Source of the DNA: Parabacteroides sp900760525
Lineage (GTDB): Bacteria; Bacteroidota; Bacteroidia; Bacteroidales; Tannerellaceae
NCBI RefSeq assembly: GCF_049860805.1
Contig: NZ_CP187555.1
Coordinates: forward strand, 4,030,001-4,094,000
Direction of reading: 5' to 3'
DNA: 64,000 nucleotides
In this document: piece after piece, positions 51,911 through 60,765 of the stretch
Layout: each line of letters begins with the position of its first letter
How positions within the stretch are numbered: position 1 is the first letter of the stretch
Made by a program: the position numbers and the translations under genes
The notes under the pieces: model-generated
Databases searched by the model: none
The model's input: the letters and a program-made list of their open reading frames with translations, nothing else
What the model was told of the DNA's origin: nothing

Positions 51911-53083
51911 TTATAGGCTCCTGTTTCTATGTTTTACCAACATAACCACCCGATTGTCATCCTCTCCCAATGTCGCAGCTACTTCTTTTAGTTTGCCTTT
52001 CAACTTCCCTTTTTCATAGTCCTTGCAAAGTTCAAAAGCATTTATAGTCGCCCATAATTCCCCTTTGGAATTGATAGGGGTCAGCATAGACATATAGAAT
52101 TCTTTTTTATAAGAATAATCTCCATTGTATATGATATACCTGAAGAAATCCTTTTCCTGTGTATCGTACACAAAGTACGTTCTCGGAAAACCTTCTTCTT
52201 TGCTGAAATCATATACATTCTTTACACTTTCCATAAAATAATAGCGATCGGAAACCAACTTTAAAATCAAGAAAGATTCCGGATTCATGGTGTGGACAGG
52301 TGGTGTTCGTACAATAAACGGGCGCAAACTATAATCGGGCATTAACGTATAAATTGTATCTGACGAAGGTTCCAATAGAATCCAGCTACCTTTAAAAGGA
52401 GTTATTCTACTATAATTTCCTGGTCTGGCCGATCTAGTTCCTCCTTCATGTCTTAATAGTTGAATCAATAGTTTCTTCTCTTTAAATGGAGTTTTAATCT
52501 CTTTGGTTATACTCCCATCTTGCTTCGATACAAGCAAGAATGGTATCTCTTCATTTAATTCATCGTAACAAATCAGATTCTCTTTATCGTAATTGAATAT
52601 ATCCAAATAAAACCGGGTATCACCATCTTGCTTCTGCTTAATACTTCGCTTAAAATTTCCCTCCAAGTCATAAATTTTTATTTTTCTTGCCCAAAAATCG
52701 TTTATAAACATTTCATTGTTTTCTTCATCCAATATAACACTTCTACACGATATGTATTCTTCTCCCCCTTGTCCTTTACGATTTATCTTCCGGATGGCTT
52801 TCCCGCTCCGATCATACACAAAAATATCACCGTCATCTCTATAGTTTGTTACGATTATGTATTTTTCGCCTATAGCATCCACACACCCTTGGTTGATAAA
52901 CTCTTCGTTTGTTTCCAGCGGAATATACTCCACATCCATAAAGTCTTGAAGGATCAATTCCTTTTTGGGAAAAGAATTTTTTGTGACATCTACTGTGATC
53001 AGGTCATTTGTCGATTGTTTGTTTCCTGCGCATCCTATCATTAGAAGGCAGAGCATGGGCAAAAGGACATTTATACTTTTCAT
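51911..53083 (-). CDS. 6-bladed beta-propeller lipoprotein, paralogue 1
   Basis: 390 residues with lipobox IGC (residues 16-18). It matches the Bacteroidetes 6-bladed beta-propeller/DUF4934 type: DLITVDVTKNSFPKKELILQ near the start, DVEYIPLETNEEF, FVYDRSGKAIRKINRKGQGGEEY, and the C-terminal half TPPVHTMNPESFLILKLVSDRYYF. Binding or sugar-chemistry functions are suggested for such proteins, but none is proven. The neighbour at 53163-54329 is a close copy with shared ends and a diverged middle. Confidence 0.88.
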   Translation of the reverse strand: MKSINVLLPMLCLLMIGCAGNKQSTNDLITVDVTKNSFPKKELILQDFMDVEYIPLETNEEFINQGCVDAIGEKYIIVTNYRDDGDIFVYDRSGKAIRKINRKGQGGEEYISCRSVILDEENNEMFINDFWARKIKIYDLEGNFKRSIKQKQDGDTRFYLDIFNYDKENLICYDELNEEIPFLLVSKQDGSITKEIKTPFKEKKLLIQLLRHEGGTRSARPGNYSRITPFKGSWILLEPSSDTIYTLMPDYSLRPFIVRTPPVHTMNPESFLILKLVSDRYYFMESVKNVYDFSKEEGFPRTYFVYDTQEKDFFRYIIYNGDYSYKKEFYMSMLTPINSKGELWATINAFELCKDYEKGKLKGKLKEVAATLGEDDNRVVMLVKHRNRSL

Positions 53084-53162
53084 ATTTGATATTTATCTTT
53101 AGGTAATAACAGATGCTTATATTAAATAAATGGTAGAACAGCTGTTTTAATTGTCCTACAGG

Positions 53163-54329
53163 CTATTTTCTATGTTTTACCAACATAACCACCCGATTGT
53201 CATCTTCTCCCAATGTCGCAGCTACTTCTTTTAGTTTGCCTTTCAACTTCCCTTTTTCATAGTCCTTGCAAAGTTCAAAAGCATTTATAGTCGCCCATAA
53301 TTCCCCTTTGAAATTGATAGGGGTCAGCATAGACATATAGAATTCTTTTTTATAAGAATAATCGCCATTGTATATGATATACCTGAAGAATTCCTTTTCC
53401 TGTGTATCGTACACAAAGTACGTTCTCGGAAAACCTTCTTCTTTGCTGAAATCATATACATTCTTTACACTTTCCATAAAATAATAGCGATCGGAAACCA
53501 ACTTTAAAATCAAGAAAGATTCCGGATTCATGGTGTGGACAGGTGGTGTTCGTACAATAAATGGATGCAAACTGTAATCAGGCATTAATGTGTAGATCGT
53601 ATCTGAAGAGGCTTCTAACAAAATCCAATTACCCTCAAAAGGAATTATACTATTATACAGACCAGGTCCTGCAGATGCTATTACTACTCCATCAGGTTGC
53701 CTTAATACTATATGAAATAATTTCTTCTCTTTAAATGGAATTTTAATTTCTTTCGTTATACTTCCATCTTGCTTTGAGACAAGCAAAAACGGTATTTCAT
53801 AATTAAACTTATCATAGCAAATCAAGTTTTCCTTGTCATAATCAAACATATCCAAATAAGACGAATTTTTATCACTCTTTTGATTAAGGCTTCGTTTGAA
53901 ATTTCCTTTCAAATCATAAACTCTTATTTTTTTTGCATAGTTATCGTTTACAAACAGTTCTTCATTTTCTTCATCCAATATAACACTTCTACACGAAATA
54001 TATTCTTCTCCCCCTTGTCCTTTACGATTTATCTTCCGGATGGCTTTCCCGCTCCGATCGTACACAAAAATATCACCGTCATCTCTATAGTTTGTTACGA
54101 TTATGTATTTTTCGCCTATAGCATCCACACACCCTTGGTTGATAAACTCTTCGTTTGTTTCCAGAGGAATATACTCCACATCCATGAAATCTTGAAGAAT
54201 CAATTCTTTTTTGGGAAAAGAATTTTTGGTGACATCTACCGTGATCAAGTCATCTGCCGTTTGATTCCGTCTCTTACAACCTGTCGTTATTAACAGAATA
54301 AATAGAAAGAAAATAGTTGTGCTTTTCAT
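53163..54329 (-). CDS. 6-bladed beta-propeller lipoprotein, paralogue 2
   Basis: 388 residues with lipobox TGC (residues 16-18). Residues about 27-117 and 255-388 are almost identical to the paralogue encoded 79 bp downstream, whereas the signal peptide and residues about 118-250 differ strongly (SDKNSSYLDMFDYD, GVVIASAGPGLYNSI). That pattern of shared blocks points to duplication followed by gene conversion, with the middle under diversifying pressure or replaced. Same role as paralogue 1, unknown. Confidence 0.88.
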   Translation of the reverse strand: MKSTTIFFLFILLITTGCKRRNQTADDLITVDVTKNSFPKKELILQDFMDVEYIPLETNEEFINQGCVDAIGEKYIIVTNYRDDGDIFVYDRSGKAIRKINRKGQGGEEYISCRSVILDEENEELFVNDNYAKKIRVYDLKGNFKRSLNQKSDKNSSYLDMFDYDKENLICYDKFNYEIPFLLVSKQDGSITKEIKIPFKEKKLFHIVLRQPDGVVIASAGPGLYNSIIPFEGNWILLEASSDTIYTLMPDYSLHPFIVRTPPVHTMNPESFLILKLVSDRYYFMESVKNVYDFSKEEGFPRTYFVYDTQEKEFFRYIIYNGDYSYKKEFYMSMLTPINFKGELWATINAFELCKDYEKGKLKGKLKEVAATLGEDDNRVVMLVKHRK

Positions 54330-54552
54330 ACCCGATAATTTATTATTGTTGCCAATCCCTTGTTTGTCTGTTTCCAGGATTGAGTTGATAATAGAGTTAT
54401 AAATTCAAATCTATGTGATAATACCGGGGTTTATCCGGCAAATGAGCAGATGGTCGTTCGGTATGAGTATTTGTGGTAGTGATAGCGAGTAATCGGTTTT
54501 GGGAGCATTTCTCCGGCAATCTCTGTTTTCACCGGAGCATGTACAAGCTTTT

Positions 54553-54897
54553 TCAGGCATACATATTATGCAACCCGTTCAGCAGCATTTTGCCCCCCAG
54601 CAAAAAAGAAATTCCTATAAATAGAGAGCCGGCAACGAGCAGTTGGAGTGCACTGGCTTCCGTCCCGAGTGGAAATTCCGAATATTCGGATAGCAATGCA
54701 AAAAACATGAATAATGAACCGAAAGTAAACAGCATCCCTAACAGGAAGCGGCTCCAGACATTTCTTTTTAGAAGCTGTATGATCAGTAAAGCGATAATTG
54801 CCACACAGAACAAGGTCGTGAACGTATTTCCTGAATGCCAGTTACCTCCATTAAACAGGATGTGGATATTGCTATGCGCTAATATTGCAAAAAGCAT
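54553..54897 (-). CDS. Small four-helix membrane protein
   Basis: 114 residues. Three to four hydrophobic helices (TLFCVAIIALLIIQLL, FLLGMLFTFGSLFMFFALL, LQLLVAGSLFIGISFLLGG) with a short hydrophilic loop. No family recognised. The frame on the opposite strand over the same bases lacks such regular patterns. It lies alone between the propeller genes and ybeY. Confidence 0.6.
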   Translation of the reverse strand: MLFAILAHSNIHILFNGGNWHSGNTFTTLFCVAIIALLIIQLLKRNVWSRFLLGMLFTFGSLFMFFALLSEYSEFPLGTEASALQLLVAGSLFIGISFLLGGKMLLNGLHNMYA

Positions 54898-55059
54898 GAT
54901 ATACCAAACTTCCGGAAAGTTTCACCGGTGGAACTCGGAGTTTCATGCAGTAAAACTTTTATGGGCTTCGGGAACCCTTTTCTGTCGCCTTTCGGAAGAT
55001 AGTGCGTCAAAAGTAATAAAGAATTCCGGTGTTGGTGATTGTGGAATAATCCGGGAAAT

Positions 55060-55494
55060 CTAAATTTCCCGGCATTCCTCCGGCAATATCGCCAGTGCTT
55101 TGTTTTCGTTGGCCTCCATAATCTCGCGTTCTCCGGGCCCTTTGTCGTTGATGCCGCAGAGGTGGAGGATACCGTGGATGATGGTACGGTGGAGCTCCTC
55201 ATTGTAGGAGGTGTTGAATGTTTCGGAGTTGCTCTTTACCGTGTCGAGGCTGATAAAAAGGTCGCCGGAGATCTTGTTGCCGCCGGTATAGTCGAACGTG
55301 ATGATATCCGTATAATAATCATGCTGAAGGTACTGGCGGTTTACTTCCAGTATCTTTTCATCGGAGCAGAAGATATAACTGATATCACCGACTTTCTTCC
55401 CGTATGTAGCGGCAACCTCTTTTATCCAATTGCCGACCGCTCTCTTTTTGATTGCCGGAAGCTTGATGTCTTCCGCATAAAATGCTATTGCCAT
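55060..55494 (-). CDS. ybeY: Endoribonuclease YbeY (rRNA maturation)
   Basis: 144 residues with the zinc-binding motif HGILHLCGINDKG (H-x3-H-x5-D form; many YbeY proteins have a third histidine in that place) followed by EREIMEANE. It processes the 3' end of 16S rRNA and helps in ribosome quality control. Full length. Confidence 0.93.
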   Translation of the reverse strand: MAIAFYAEDIKLPAIKKRAVGNWIKEVAATYGKKVGDISYIFCSDEKILEVNRQYLQHDYYTDIITFDYTGGNKISGDLFISLDTVKSNSETFNTSYNEELHRTIIHGILHLCGINDKGPGEREIMEANENKALAILPEECREI

Positions 55495-55531
55495 ATTGCT
55501 ATTCTTTTTGTGTTTTATCTTACCGAATGAT

Positions 55532-55617
55532 ATGTTAAAAAATATTACCCGCTATACTAATTCCAAATATATGCACTACTAATCCGATTTACATGGGATG
55601 GCAGTATCATTTTGATA
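55532..55617. repeat. 86-bp dispersed intergenic repeat, copy 2
   Basis: Ungapped match of about 70 of 86 bases to 9592-9677, same orientation in the window. It lies in the 213-bp gap between ybeY and the Spm-like gene and is non-coding. Confidence 0.75.
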
Positions 55618-55707
55618 GTAGGTGAAAGATGGATTCGCCATACATTTCCTGTCGTTTTTACTGTTTGTAAATTGCTATGTTAGATAGGACGAAGATACAA
55701 ATTATTT

Positions 55708-56940
55708 TTAGGTGAAAAACAAATATGTCATAGCGACCGCCGCCACCGCCCCGGCCAGATCAGCCAACAGCGAGCAGGGGATCGTATAGTAGGTGTTGCG
55801 TATACCGACACTGCCGTAATAGAGGGCGACGACGTAGAAAGTCGTATCGCTCGATCCCTGCACGATGGAGCAGAGGCGGCCGATGAACGAGTCCGCTCCG
55901 TAGGTGTTCATCGCATCCAGCATCATGCCACGCGCCCCGCTGCCGCTAAGCGGTTTCATCAGCATGGTAGGAAAACCTTCCACAAACTGCGTGTCTAATC
56001 CTGCTGCCGCAACTCCCATACGGATGCCGTCGATCAGGAAATCCATCGCTCCGGAGGCACGGAAAACAGCAATGGCGACCAATACGGCGATGAGGTAGGG
56101 GATGATCGTCACGGCAGTCCGGAAACCCTCTTTCGCCCCTTCGATGAAGGTGTCGTAGACGTTGATTTTCTTTCGGATGCCGCTGATGATGAATCCGCAT
56201 ATGATGGAGAAAAGCAAAATGTTGGCAAACAGGGTAGAGTAGAGGGAGACCGACTGCTGGCTCATCATCCCGAAAAGCAATGCCAGACCACCGATGAACG
56301 CGATCAGGCCACCGAAGAAAAGCAGCAGGTTCCGTTGCAGGATGTTTATTTTTTGCTTGAAACAGACCGCCAGTATGGCGACTAAGGTGGAAGAGAAGGT
56401 TGCGAGCATGAGGGGCAGGAAAACATCCGCCGGGTTTGCCGCTCCCATCTGTGCCCGGTAGGTCATGATGGAAACCGGAATCAACGTCAGCCCCGAAGCG
56501 TTGATGCAAAGAAACATGATCATCGGATCGCTGGCGGAATCCTTCTGCGTGTTCAGTTCCTGCAACTCTTTCATGGCTTTCAGTCCCATCGGTGTGGCCG
56601 CATTGTCCAGACCTAAGAGGTTGGCCGAAATGCACATGAAGATGGAGCCCGTTGCCGGATGGTCTTTCGGTATTCCCGGAAAGAGCTTGCTGAACACGGG
56701 GGCCGTCAGCCGTGCAAAAGCCTGTATCACACCTCCTTTTTCCCCGATTTTCATGATGCCGAGCCAGAGGGCCAAGACTCCCGTCAGCCCGAGGGATATC
56801 TCGAACCCCGTCTTAGCCGAAGCAAAAGATGCGTTGATGATATGGGTAAAAACTTCCGTGTCTCCGCCGATGACTAATTTGCAGAGCGCCACCACGAAGG
56901 CAATCAGAAAGAAGGCAATCCAGATATAATTTAGAACCAT
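55708..56940 (-). CDS. SpmA/SpmB-like nucleoside-recognition (Gate) membrane protein
   Basis: 410 residues, about ten transmembrane helices in two Gate domains (about 40-190, with ANLLGLDNAATPMGLKAMKEL; and 265-400, with PLSGSGARGMMLDA and GSSDTTFYVVALYYGSVG), which is the fused SpmA-SpmB form found in Bacteroidetes. Function outside spore formers is not known; a transport or gating role is assumed. Confidence 0.9.
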   Translation of the reverse strand: MVLNYIWIAFFLIAFVVALCKLVIGGDTEVFTHIINASFASAKTGFEISLGLTGVLALWLGIMKIGEKGGVIQAFARLTAPVFSKLFPGIPKDHPATGSIFMCISANLLGLDNAATPMGLKAMKELQELNTQKDSASDPMIMFLCINASGLTLIPVSIMTYRAQMGAANPADVFLPLMLATFSSTLVAILAVCFKQKINILQRNLLLFFGGLIAFIGGLALLFGMMSQQSVSLYSTLFANILLFSIICGFIISGIRKKINVYDTFIEGAKEGFRTAVTIIPYLIAVLVAIAVFRASGAMDFLIDGIRMGVAAAGLDTQFVEGFPTMLMKPLSGSGARGMMLDAMNTYGADSFIGRLCSIVQGSSDTTFYVVALYYGSVGIRNTYYTIPCSLLADLAGAVAAVAMTYLFFT

Positions 56941-57038
56941 AGTAGTTGTTGACAGGTAATAAGATACTCGTTATTAGATTACAAAAATAGGAAATAATCG
57001 GGTTCAGCAGAAAAAAGAAGGCGGGAAATGGGAGATTG

Positions 57039-57070
57039 TTTGTTTTGTTGGAAAAAGCTGGTTACTTTTG
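57039..57070 (+). promoter_or_regulatory. Consensus Bacteroidetes promoter of the esterase gene
   Basis: TTTG at 57039-57042, exactly 20 bp, then TACTTTTG at 57063-57070. This is the best full match to the TTTG/TAnnTTTG consensus in the window and rules out starts before about 57080. Confidence 0.75.
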
Positions 57071-57115
57071 GAACATGAATCTATGTGTTTAATCAATTCA
57101 AATTTAGAACAAAAT

Positions 57116-57922
57116 ATGATGCATAAAATCTGGTTAACCTTCTTGCTCATCCTCGTTTCCGTGGCGGCTTTTGCTGCCGGTTATACCTATGAGCGTAATG
57201 TCCCGTATCGTGAAAATGCAGGAGATGAATACACCTCCAAGATGTGCCGCCTGGATATTGCTTACCAGCCGGGAGTACAAAATGCGCCTGTCGTTGTCTG
57301 GTTTCATGGCGGCGGATTGACCGGCGGTAGCCGTGAAGTACCTTCGCAGCTGCTGACGGATAACTTAGTAGTCGTAGGCGTCGAATACCGCTTGTCGCCG
57401 CATGTGAAAACAATGGAGATCGTGGACGATGCCGCTGCCGCCGTTGCCTGGGTGTTCGATAATATCGGAAAATACGGAGGCGACACCTCCTCTATTTATG
57501 TTGCCGGGCATTCCGCCGGCGGCTATCTGGTCGATATGGTCGGACTGGATAAGAAACAGTTGGCCCGTTACGGAAAAGATGCCGACAAACTCGCCGGGAT
57601 CATCCCTTTCAGCGGCCAGGTAATCACCCATTTCGAAACCCGTAACCGGCAAGGCATTAAACCTTTGCAGCCGACAATCGATGAAACGGCGCCCTTATAT
57701 TACGTCCGGAAAGATTGCGCCCCTATCCTGATCCTCTCCGGCGACCGTGAAAAAGAAATGTACGGTCGCTATGAAGAAGCCGCCTATTTCTACCGTCTCT
57801 TCAAACTGCTCGGCCATCCCGATGTGACCCTTTATGAGTTAGGTGGTTTCGATCATGGTAGCATGTGTGCCGCTGCTTTTCCCTTAGCTGTCCGGTTTAT
57901 TCGCGACCATGAAAAGAAATGA
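57116..57922 (+). CDS. Alpha/beta-hydrolase (esterase/lipase), exported
   Basis: 268 residues from ATG 57116, chosen because the promoter ends at 57070 (an ATG-ATG pair; 57119 is equally possible). Signal peptide ends AAFAAGY. Oxyanion motif HGGGLTGG, nucleophile elbow GHSAGGYL, acid near ILSGDREKEMYG and histidine in GGFDHGSM. It belongs to the hormone-sensitive-lipase-like group. Substrate unknown; probably hydrolyses an ester in the periplasm. Confidence 0.9.
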   Translation: MMHKIWLTFLLILVSVAAFAAGYTYERNVPYRENAGDEYTSKMCRLDIAYQPGVQNAPVVVWFHGGGLTGGSREVPSQLLTDNLVVVGVEYRLSPHVKTMEIVDDAAAAVAWVFDNIGKYGGDTSSIYVAGHSAGGYLVDMVGLDKKQLARYGKDADKLAGIIPFSGQVITHFETRNRQGIKPLQPTIDETAPLYYVRKDCAPILILSGDREKEMYGRYEEAAYFYRLFKLLGHPDVTLYELGGFDHGSMCAAAFPLAVRFIRDHEKK

Positions 57923-57959
57923 ACGCCGGTACCAGCCTATGTCTGGCTTCCTGACGATG

Positions 57960-58211
57960 TTTTAGAGGCATACATTCCCTGTGTTTCGCGTTTTTACATT
58001 GTTTTAGAGACATACATATCATGTGTTTCACGTTTTTACATTGTTTTGGATGCATACATACCCTATGCCTCGTGTTTTTACGTTGTTTTAGAGGTAAACA
58101 TACCCTATGTTTTGCATTTTTACGTTGTTTTAGAGGTAAACATACCCTATGTTTTGCATTTTTACGATGTTTTAGAGGAAAACATACCTTGTTCCAGATT
58201 TTCAGGCATTG
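57960..58211. repeat. Six-copy tandem repeat of 42 bp
   Basis: Units begin at 57960, 58002, 58044, 58086, 58128 and 58170. Copies 4 and 5 differ by one base (TTTTAGAGGTAAACATACCC start); outer copies are more diverged and the sixth is partly decayed. 42 is a multiple of three, so open frames cross the array on both strands; these are not genes. The array ends 10 bp before the promoter of the dehydrogenase gene. Confidence 0.9.
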
Positions 58212-58221
58212 TTTTATTTTA

Positions 58222-58229
58222 TATTTTTG
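58222..58229 (+). promoter_or_regulatory. -7 box of the 2-hydroxyacid dehydrogenase operon
   Basis: TATTTTTG matches TAnnTTTG, 20 bp before the ATG at 58249 and right after the 42-bp repeat array. No TTTG at ideal spacing is seen. Confidence 0.5.
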
Positions 58230-58248
58230 CACGTAAAAAAGGAAAACT

Positions 58249-59211
58249 ATGGCAAAGATATTAGTCACTTACGATATGTTCCGCGAAGGTTTTACTGAGC
58301 TGGAAAGCAAGTACGAAGTTACTTTTCCCGAAGGAAGAGATTTCACGTATGAAGAAGTTTTAGAGATGATACCGGAGTACGATGTGTTGTGTTCGATGTT
58401 CGATTTTCCGGTAAACAAGGAGTTGATCGACCGTGCCCCCAACCTGAAAATGGTGGCGAACTATGCCGTCGGTTACAACAATATCGATGTCGCTTACTGC
58501 CTCGAAAAAGGAATCACGGTCGCCAATACCCCCGACCCCGTAACAGCCCCTACCGCTAATCTCGCACTCGGGCTGATGCTTGATGTGGCACGGCGCATTA
58601 CCGAATGCGACCGAAAGCTGCGCAAGGAAGGCCTCGGGATGAAGGTTGGCGTACTGGAGAATTTAGGTGTCAACGTAACCGGAAAAACGTTAGGTATTAT
58701 CGGTATGGGACGTATCGGGAAAGCACTTGCCAAACGGGCGAATGCCTGCGGTATGGAAGTCCTCTATCACAACCGCCGCCAGCTGTATGTCGAAGAAGAG
58801 ACAAAGCTGAATGTCACATACGTTTCCAAAGAAGAGCTCCTCTCCCAATCCGATTTCGTTTCCTTGAATGCCCCTTATACTCCTGAAACCTTTCATCTCA
58901 TCGGTGAAGCCGAACTGAAGCAGATGAAGCCGACTGCCGTCCTGATCAACACCGGCCGCGGCCCGCTGGTCGATGAAAAGGCCCTGGTGCAGGCATTGAA
59001 AGACGGGACGATCCACGGAGCCGGCTTAGATGTATTCGAATTCGGTGATTACCCGTTGCCGGAACTGCTGGAAATGGAAAATGTCGTACTCACCCCCCAT
59101 ATCGGAACGCAGACACTGGAAACACGCATTATTATGGCGCGTACGGTTTGCAACAATGTAATCGGATTCTTAGAAGGCGACCGTCCTGTGTCACGGGTGT
59201 TGCGCCCATGA
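58249..59211 (+). CDS. D-2-hydroxyacid dehydrogenase, NAD-dependent
   Basis: 320 residues. NAD-binding GMGRIGKA (residues about 151-158) inside the GKTLGIIGMGRIGKALAKRA block; the catalytic triad is formed by the R in INTGRGPLVDE, the E in GLDVFEFG, and the H in TPHIGTQT. Closest in pattern to GhrB and glycerate/glyoxylate reductases. The natural substrate is uncertain. The stop overlaps the next gene's start (ATGA). Confidence 0.9.
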   Translation: MAKILVTYDMFREGFTELESKYEVTFPEGRDFTYEEVLEMIPEYDVLCSMFDFPVNKELIDRAPNLKMVANYAVGYNNIDVAYCLEKGITVANTPDPVTAPTANLALGLMLDVARRITECDRKLRKEGLGMKVGVLENLGVNVTGKTLGIIGMGRIGKALAKRANACGMEVLYHNRRQLYVEEETKLNVTYVSKEELLSQSDFVSLNAPYTPETFHLIGEAELKQMKPTAVLINTGRGPLVDEKALVQALKDGTIHGAGLDVFEFGDYPLPELLEMENVVLTPHIGTQTLETRIIMARTVCNNVIGFLEGDRPVSRVLRP

Positions 59212-59915
59212 CGGCGGAGTTTGTGCTGAGTGAACTGCAATCGGTCGGTTCACCCGAAAAAGCCGTCCACCTGAGCCGGTTTTTCAAGACCGGACCGGGA
59301 CAATATGGCGAAGGCGACCGCTTTTTAGGCGTAGTCGTCCCGCTAACCCGCAGCATAGCCAAGGCAAACAAGGCGATGCCCCTCGATGAATTGCAGCGCC
59401 TCCTGGATAGCCCCTGGCATGAGGCCCGTCTCTGCGCTCTGTTAGTGTTGGTCTACCGTTTCCAGGATAAAAAGACTACGGCTGAAGAACGGGAAAAGAT
59501 GTATCGTTTCTATTTGAAAAATACCCGCCGTTGCAATAATTGGGATTTGGTCGATCTCTCCTGCCGGGATATCGTCGGTGAATATTTAGTCGACCGGGAC
59601 CGTTCCATTCTGTATGAGCTGGCAGAAAGCGATAACCTTTGGGAACAGCGGATCTCGATCGTCTGTACCTGGGCCTTTATCCGCCGTTCGGATTTTACCG
59701 ATACGCTGGCGCTGGCCGAACGGTTGATGACGCATAAACATGACCTGATGCATAAAGCTGTCGGCTGGATGCTTCGCGAAGTGGGCAAAAGGGATCGGGA
59801 TACCCTTACCGGCTTTCTGGAACGGTATGCGACACAACTTCCGCGTACGGCTCTCCGATATGCCATCGAGCATTATCCCGAAGACCGGCGGCAGTATTTC
59901 CTAAAGAAGAAATAA
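59208..59915 (+). CDS. DNA alkylation repair protein, AlkD-like
   Basis: 235 residues from ATG 59208, which overlaps the upstream stop by 4 bp. All-helical, HEAT-like pattern with the conserved LLDSPWHEARLCALLVLV and NNWDLVDLSCRDIVG (the W and D of the glycosylase-type surface), HKAVGWMLREVGKRD. AlkD removes bulky alkylated bases without base flipping. Genes of this type are common in the family. Confidence 0.9.
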   Translation: MTAEFVLSELQSVGSPEKAVHLSRFFKTGPGQYGEGDRFLGVVVPLTRSIAKANKAMPLDELQRLLDSPWHEARLCALLVLVYRFQDKKTTAEEREKMYRFYLKNTRRCNNWDLVDLSCRDIVGEYLVDRDRSILYELAESDNLWEQRISIVCTWAFIRRSDFTDTLALAERLMTHKHDLMHKAVGWMLREVGKRDRDTLTGFLERYATQLPRTALRYAIEHYPEDRRQYFLKKK

Positions 59916-59918
59916 CGG

Positions 59919-60680
59919 ATGGACAAACAACTGAAAGCGCAATTGAAGGAATGGGCCGGAACCTATAATGTGAAATCTTTTATCCCCGATGATCCGGTTC
60001 AGTTCCCCCATCGGTTTACGGAGAAACGGGATATCGAAATATCCGGTTTCATCACTTCCTGGATCTCCTACGGGCGTCGCGAAGTGATCCTCCGGAAGGC
60101 GGACTGGTTGCACAGCCGGATGGGCGGAAGCCCTTACGAGTGGATTTCGTCCGGGCGGTACCGGGAACTGGCTTCGGACGTTCCGGCCGGCAAGCGCGAT
60201 ACGTTTTACCGCTTTTATACGCATTCGGACCTGCGTGCCCTTTGTGACCGGCTGAAAGAGATCTATGAGCAGTATGATTCACTGGAAGATGCACTGGCGG
60301 CAAGCCCCTACCCGAATCCGGTCCTCAAGCTACAGGACGTCTTTTCTGGCATAAACGGTATTCCGGTGATGAGTGGCACTTCTGCCTGTAAACGCTTGGC
60401 TATGTTCCTTCGCTGGATGATCCGGACCGATGGAATCGTCGATTTCGGGATTTGGAAGACTGCCTTTCATCCTCGTCAGCTGATTATCCCGCTGGATACG
60501 CATGTCCACCAGCTCTCGTTAGAACTGGGCTTGACAAGGCAACGGAGCGCCACCCTGAAAACGGCGCTCGAGATAACCGAGGCCCTGTCGCATATCTTCC
60601 CGGATGATCCTTGCCTGGGTGATTTTGCTTTGTTCGGGTATGATATAAATAAAGGAAAATTAACGGCCATTGTCGGGTGA
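59919..60680 (+). CDS. TIGR02757 (DUF2400) family protein
   Basis: 253 residues, matching the length of this widespread Bacteroidetes family. Characteristic segments are DPVQFPHRFTEKRDIEISGFITSWISYGRRE, ACKRLAMFLRWMIRTDGIVDFGIW and PLDTHVHQLSLELGLTRQRSA, which recalls the HhH-GPD end of DNA glycosylases. Being 3 bp after an AlkD-like gene fits a role in base repair, but no activity is known. Confidence 0.88.
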   Translation: MDKQLKAQLKEWAGTYNVKSFIPDDPVQFPHRFTEKRDIEISGFITSWISYGRREVILRKADWLHSRMGGSPYEWISSGRYRELASDVPAGKRDTFYRFYTHSDLRALCDRLKEIYEQYDSLEDALAASPYPNPVLKLQDVFSGINGIPVMSGTSACKRLAMFLRWMIRTDGIVDFGIWKTAFHPRQLIIPLDTHVHQLSLELGLTRQRSATLKTALEITEALSHIFPDDPCLGDFALFGYDINKGKLTAIVG

Positions 60681-60765
60681 CGGACTGAACCTCGTTCAGT
60701 GACGGACCTGTCAACGTTATCTTTTTATACATATATATTAACGATTGGGTTGATAATAAATATTA

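Noticed and set aside
54473..55063. 196-codon plus-strand frame
   Set aside because: It is the complement of the small membrane-protein gene at 54553-54897, whose hydrophobic pattern is far more natural.
57897..58268. 123-codon minus-strand frame and two plus-strand frames over the 42-bp array
   Set aside because: The frames exist only because 42 is a multiple of three; the products are pure repeat sequence with no start signals. The array was also considered as a CRISPR and rejected because there are no unique spacers.
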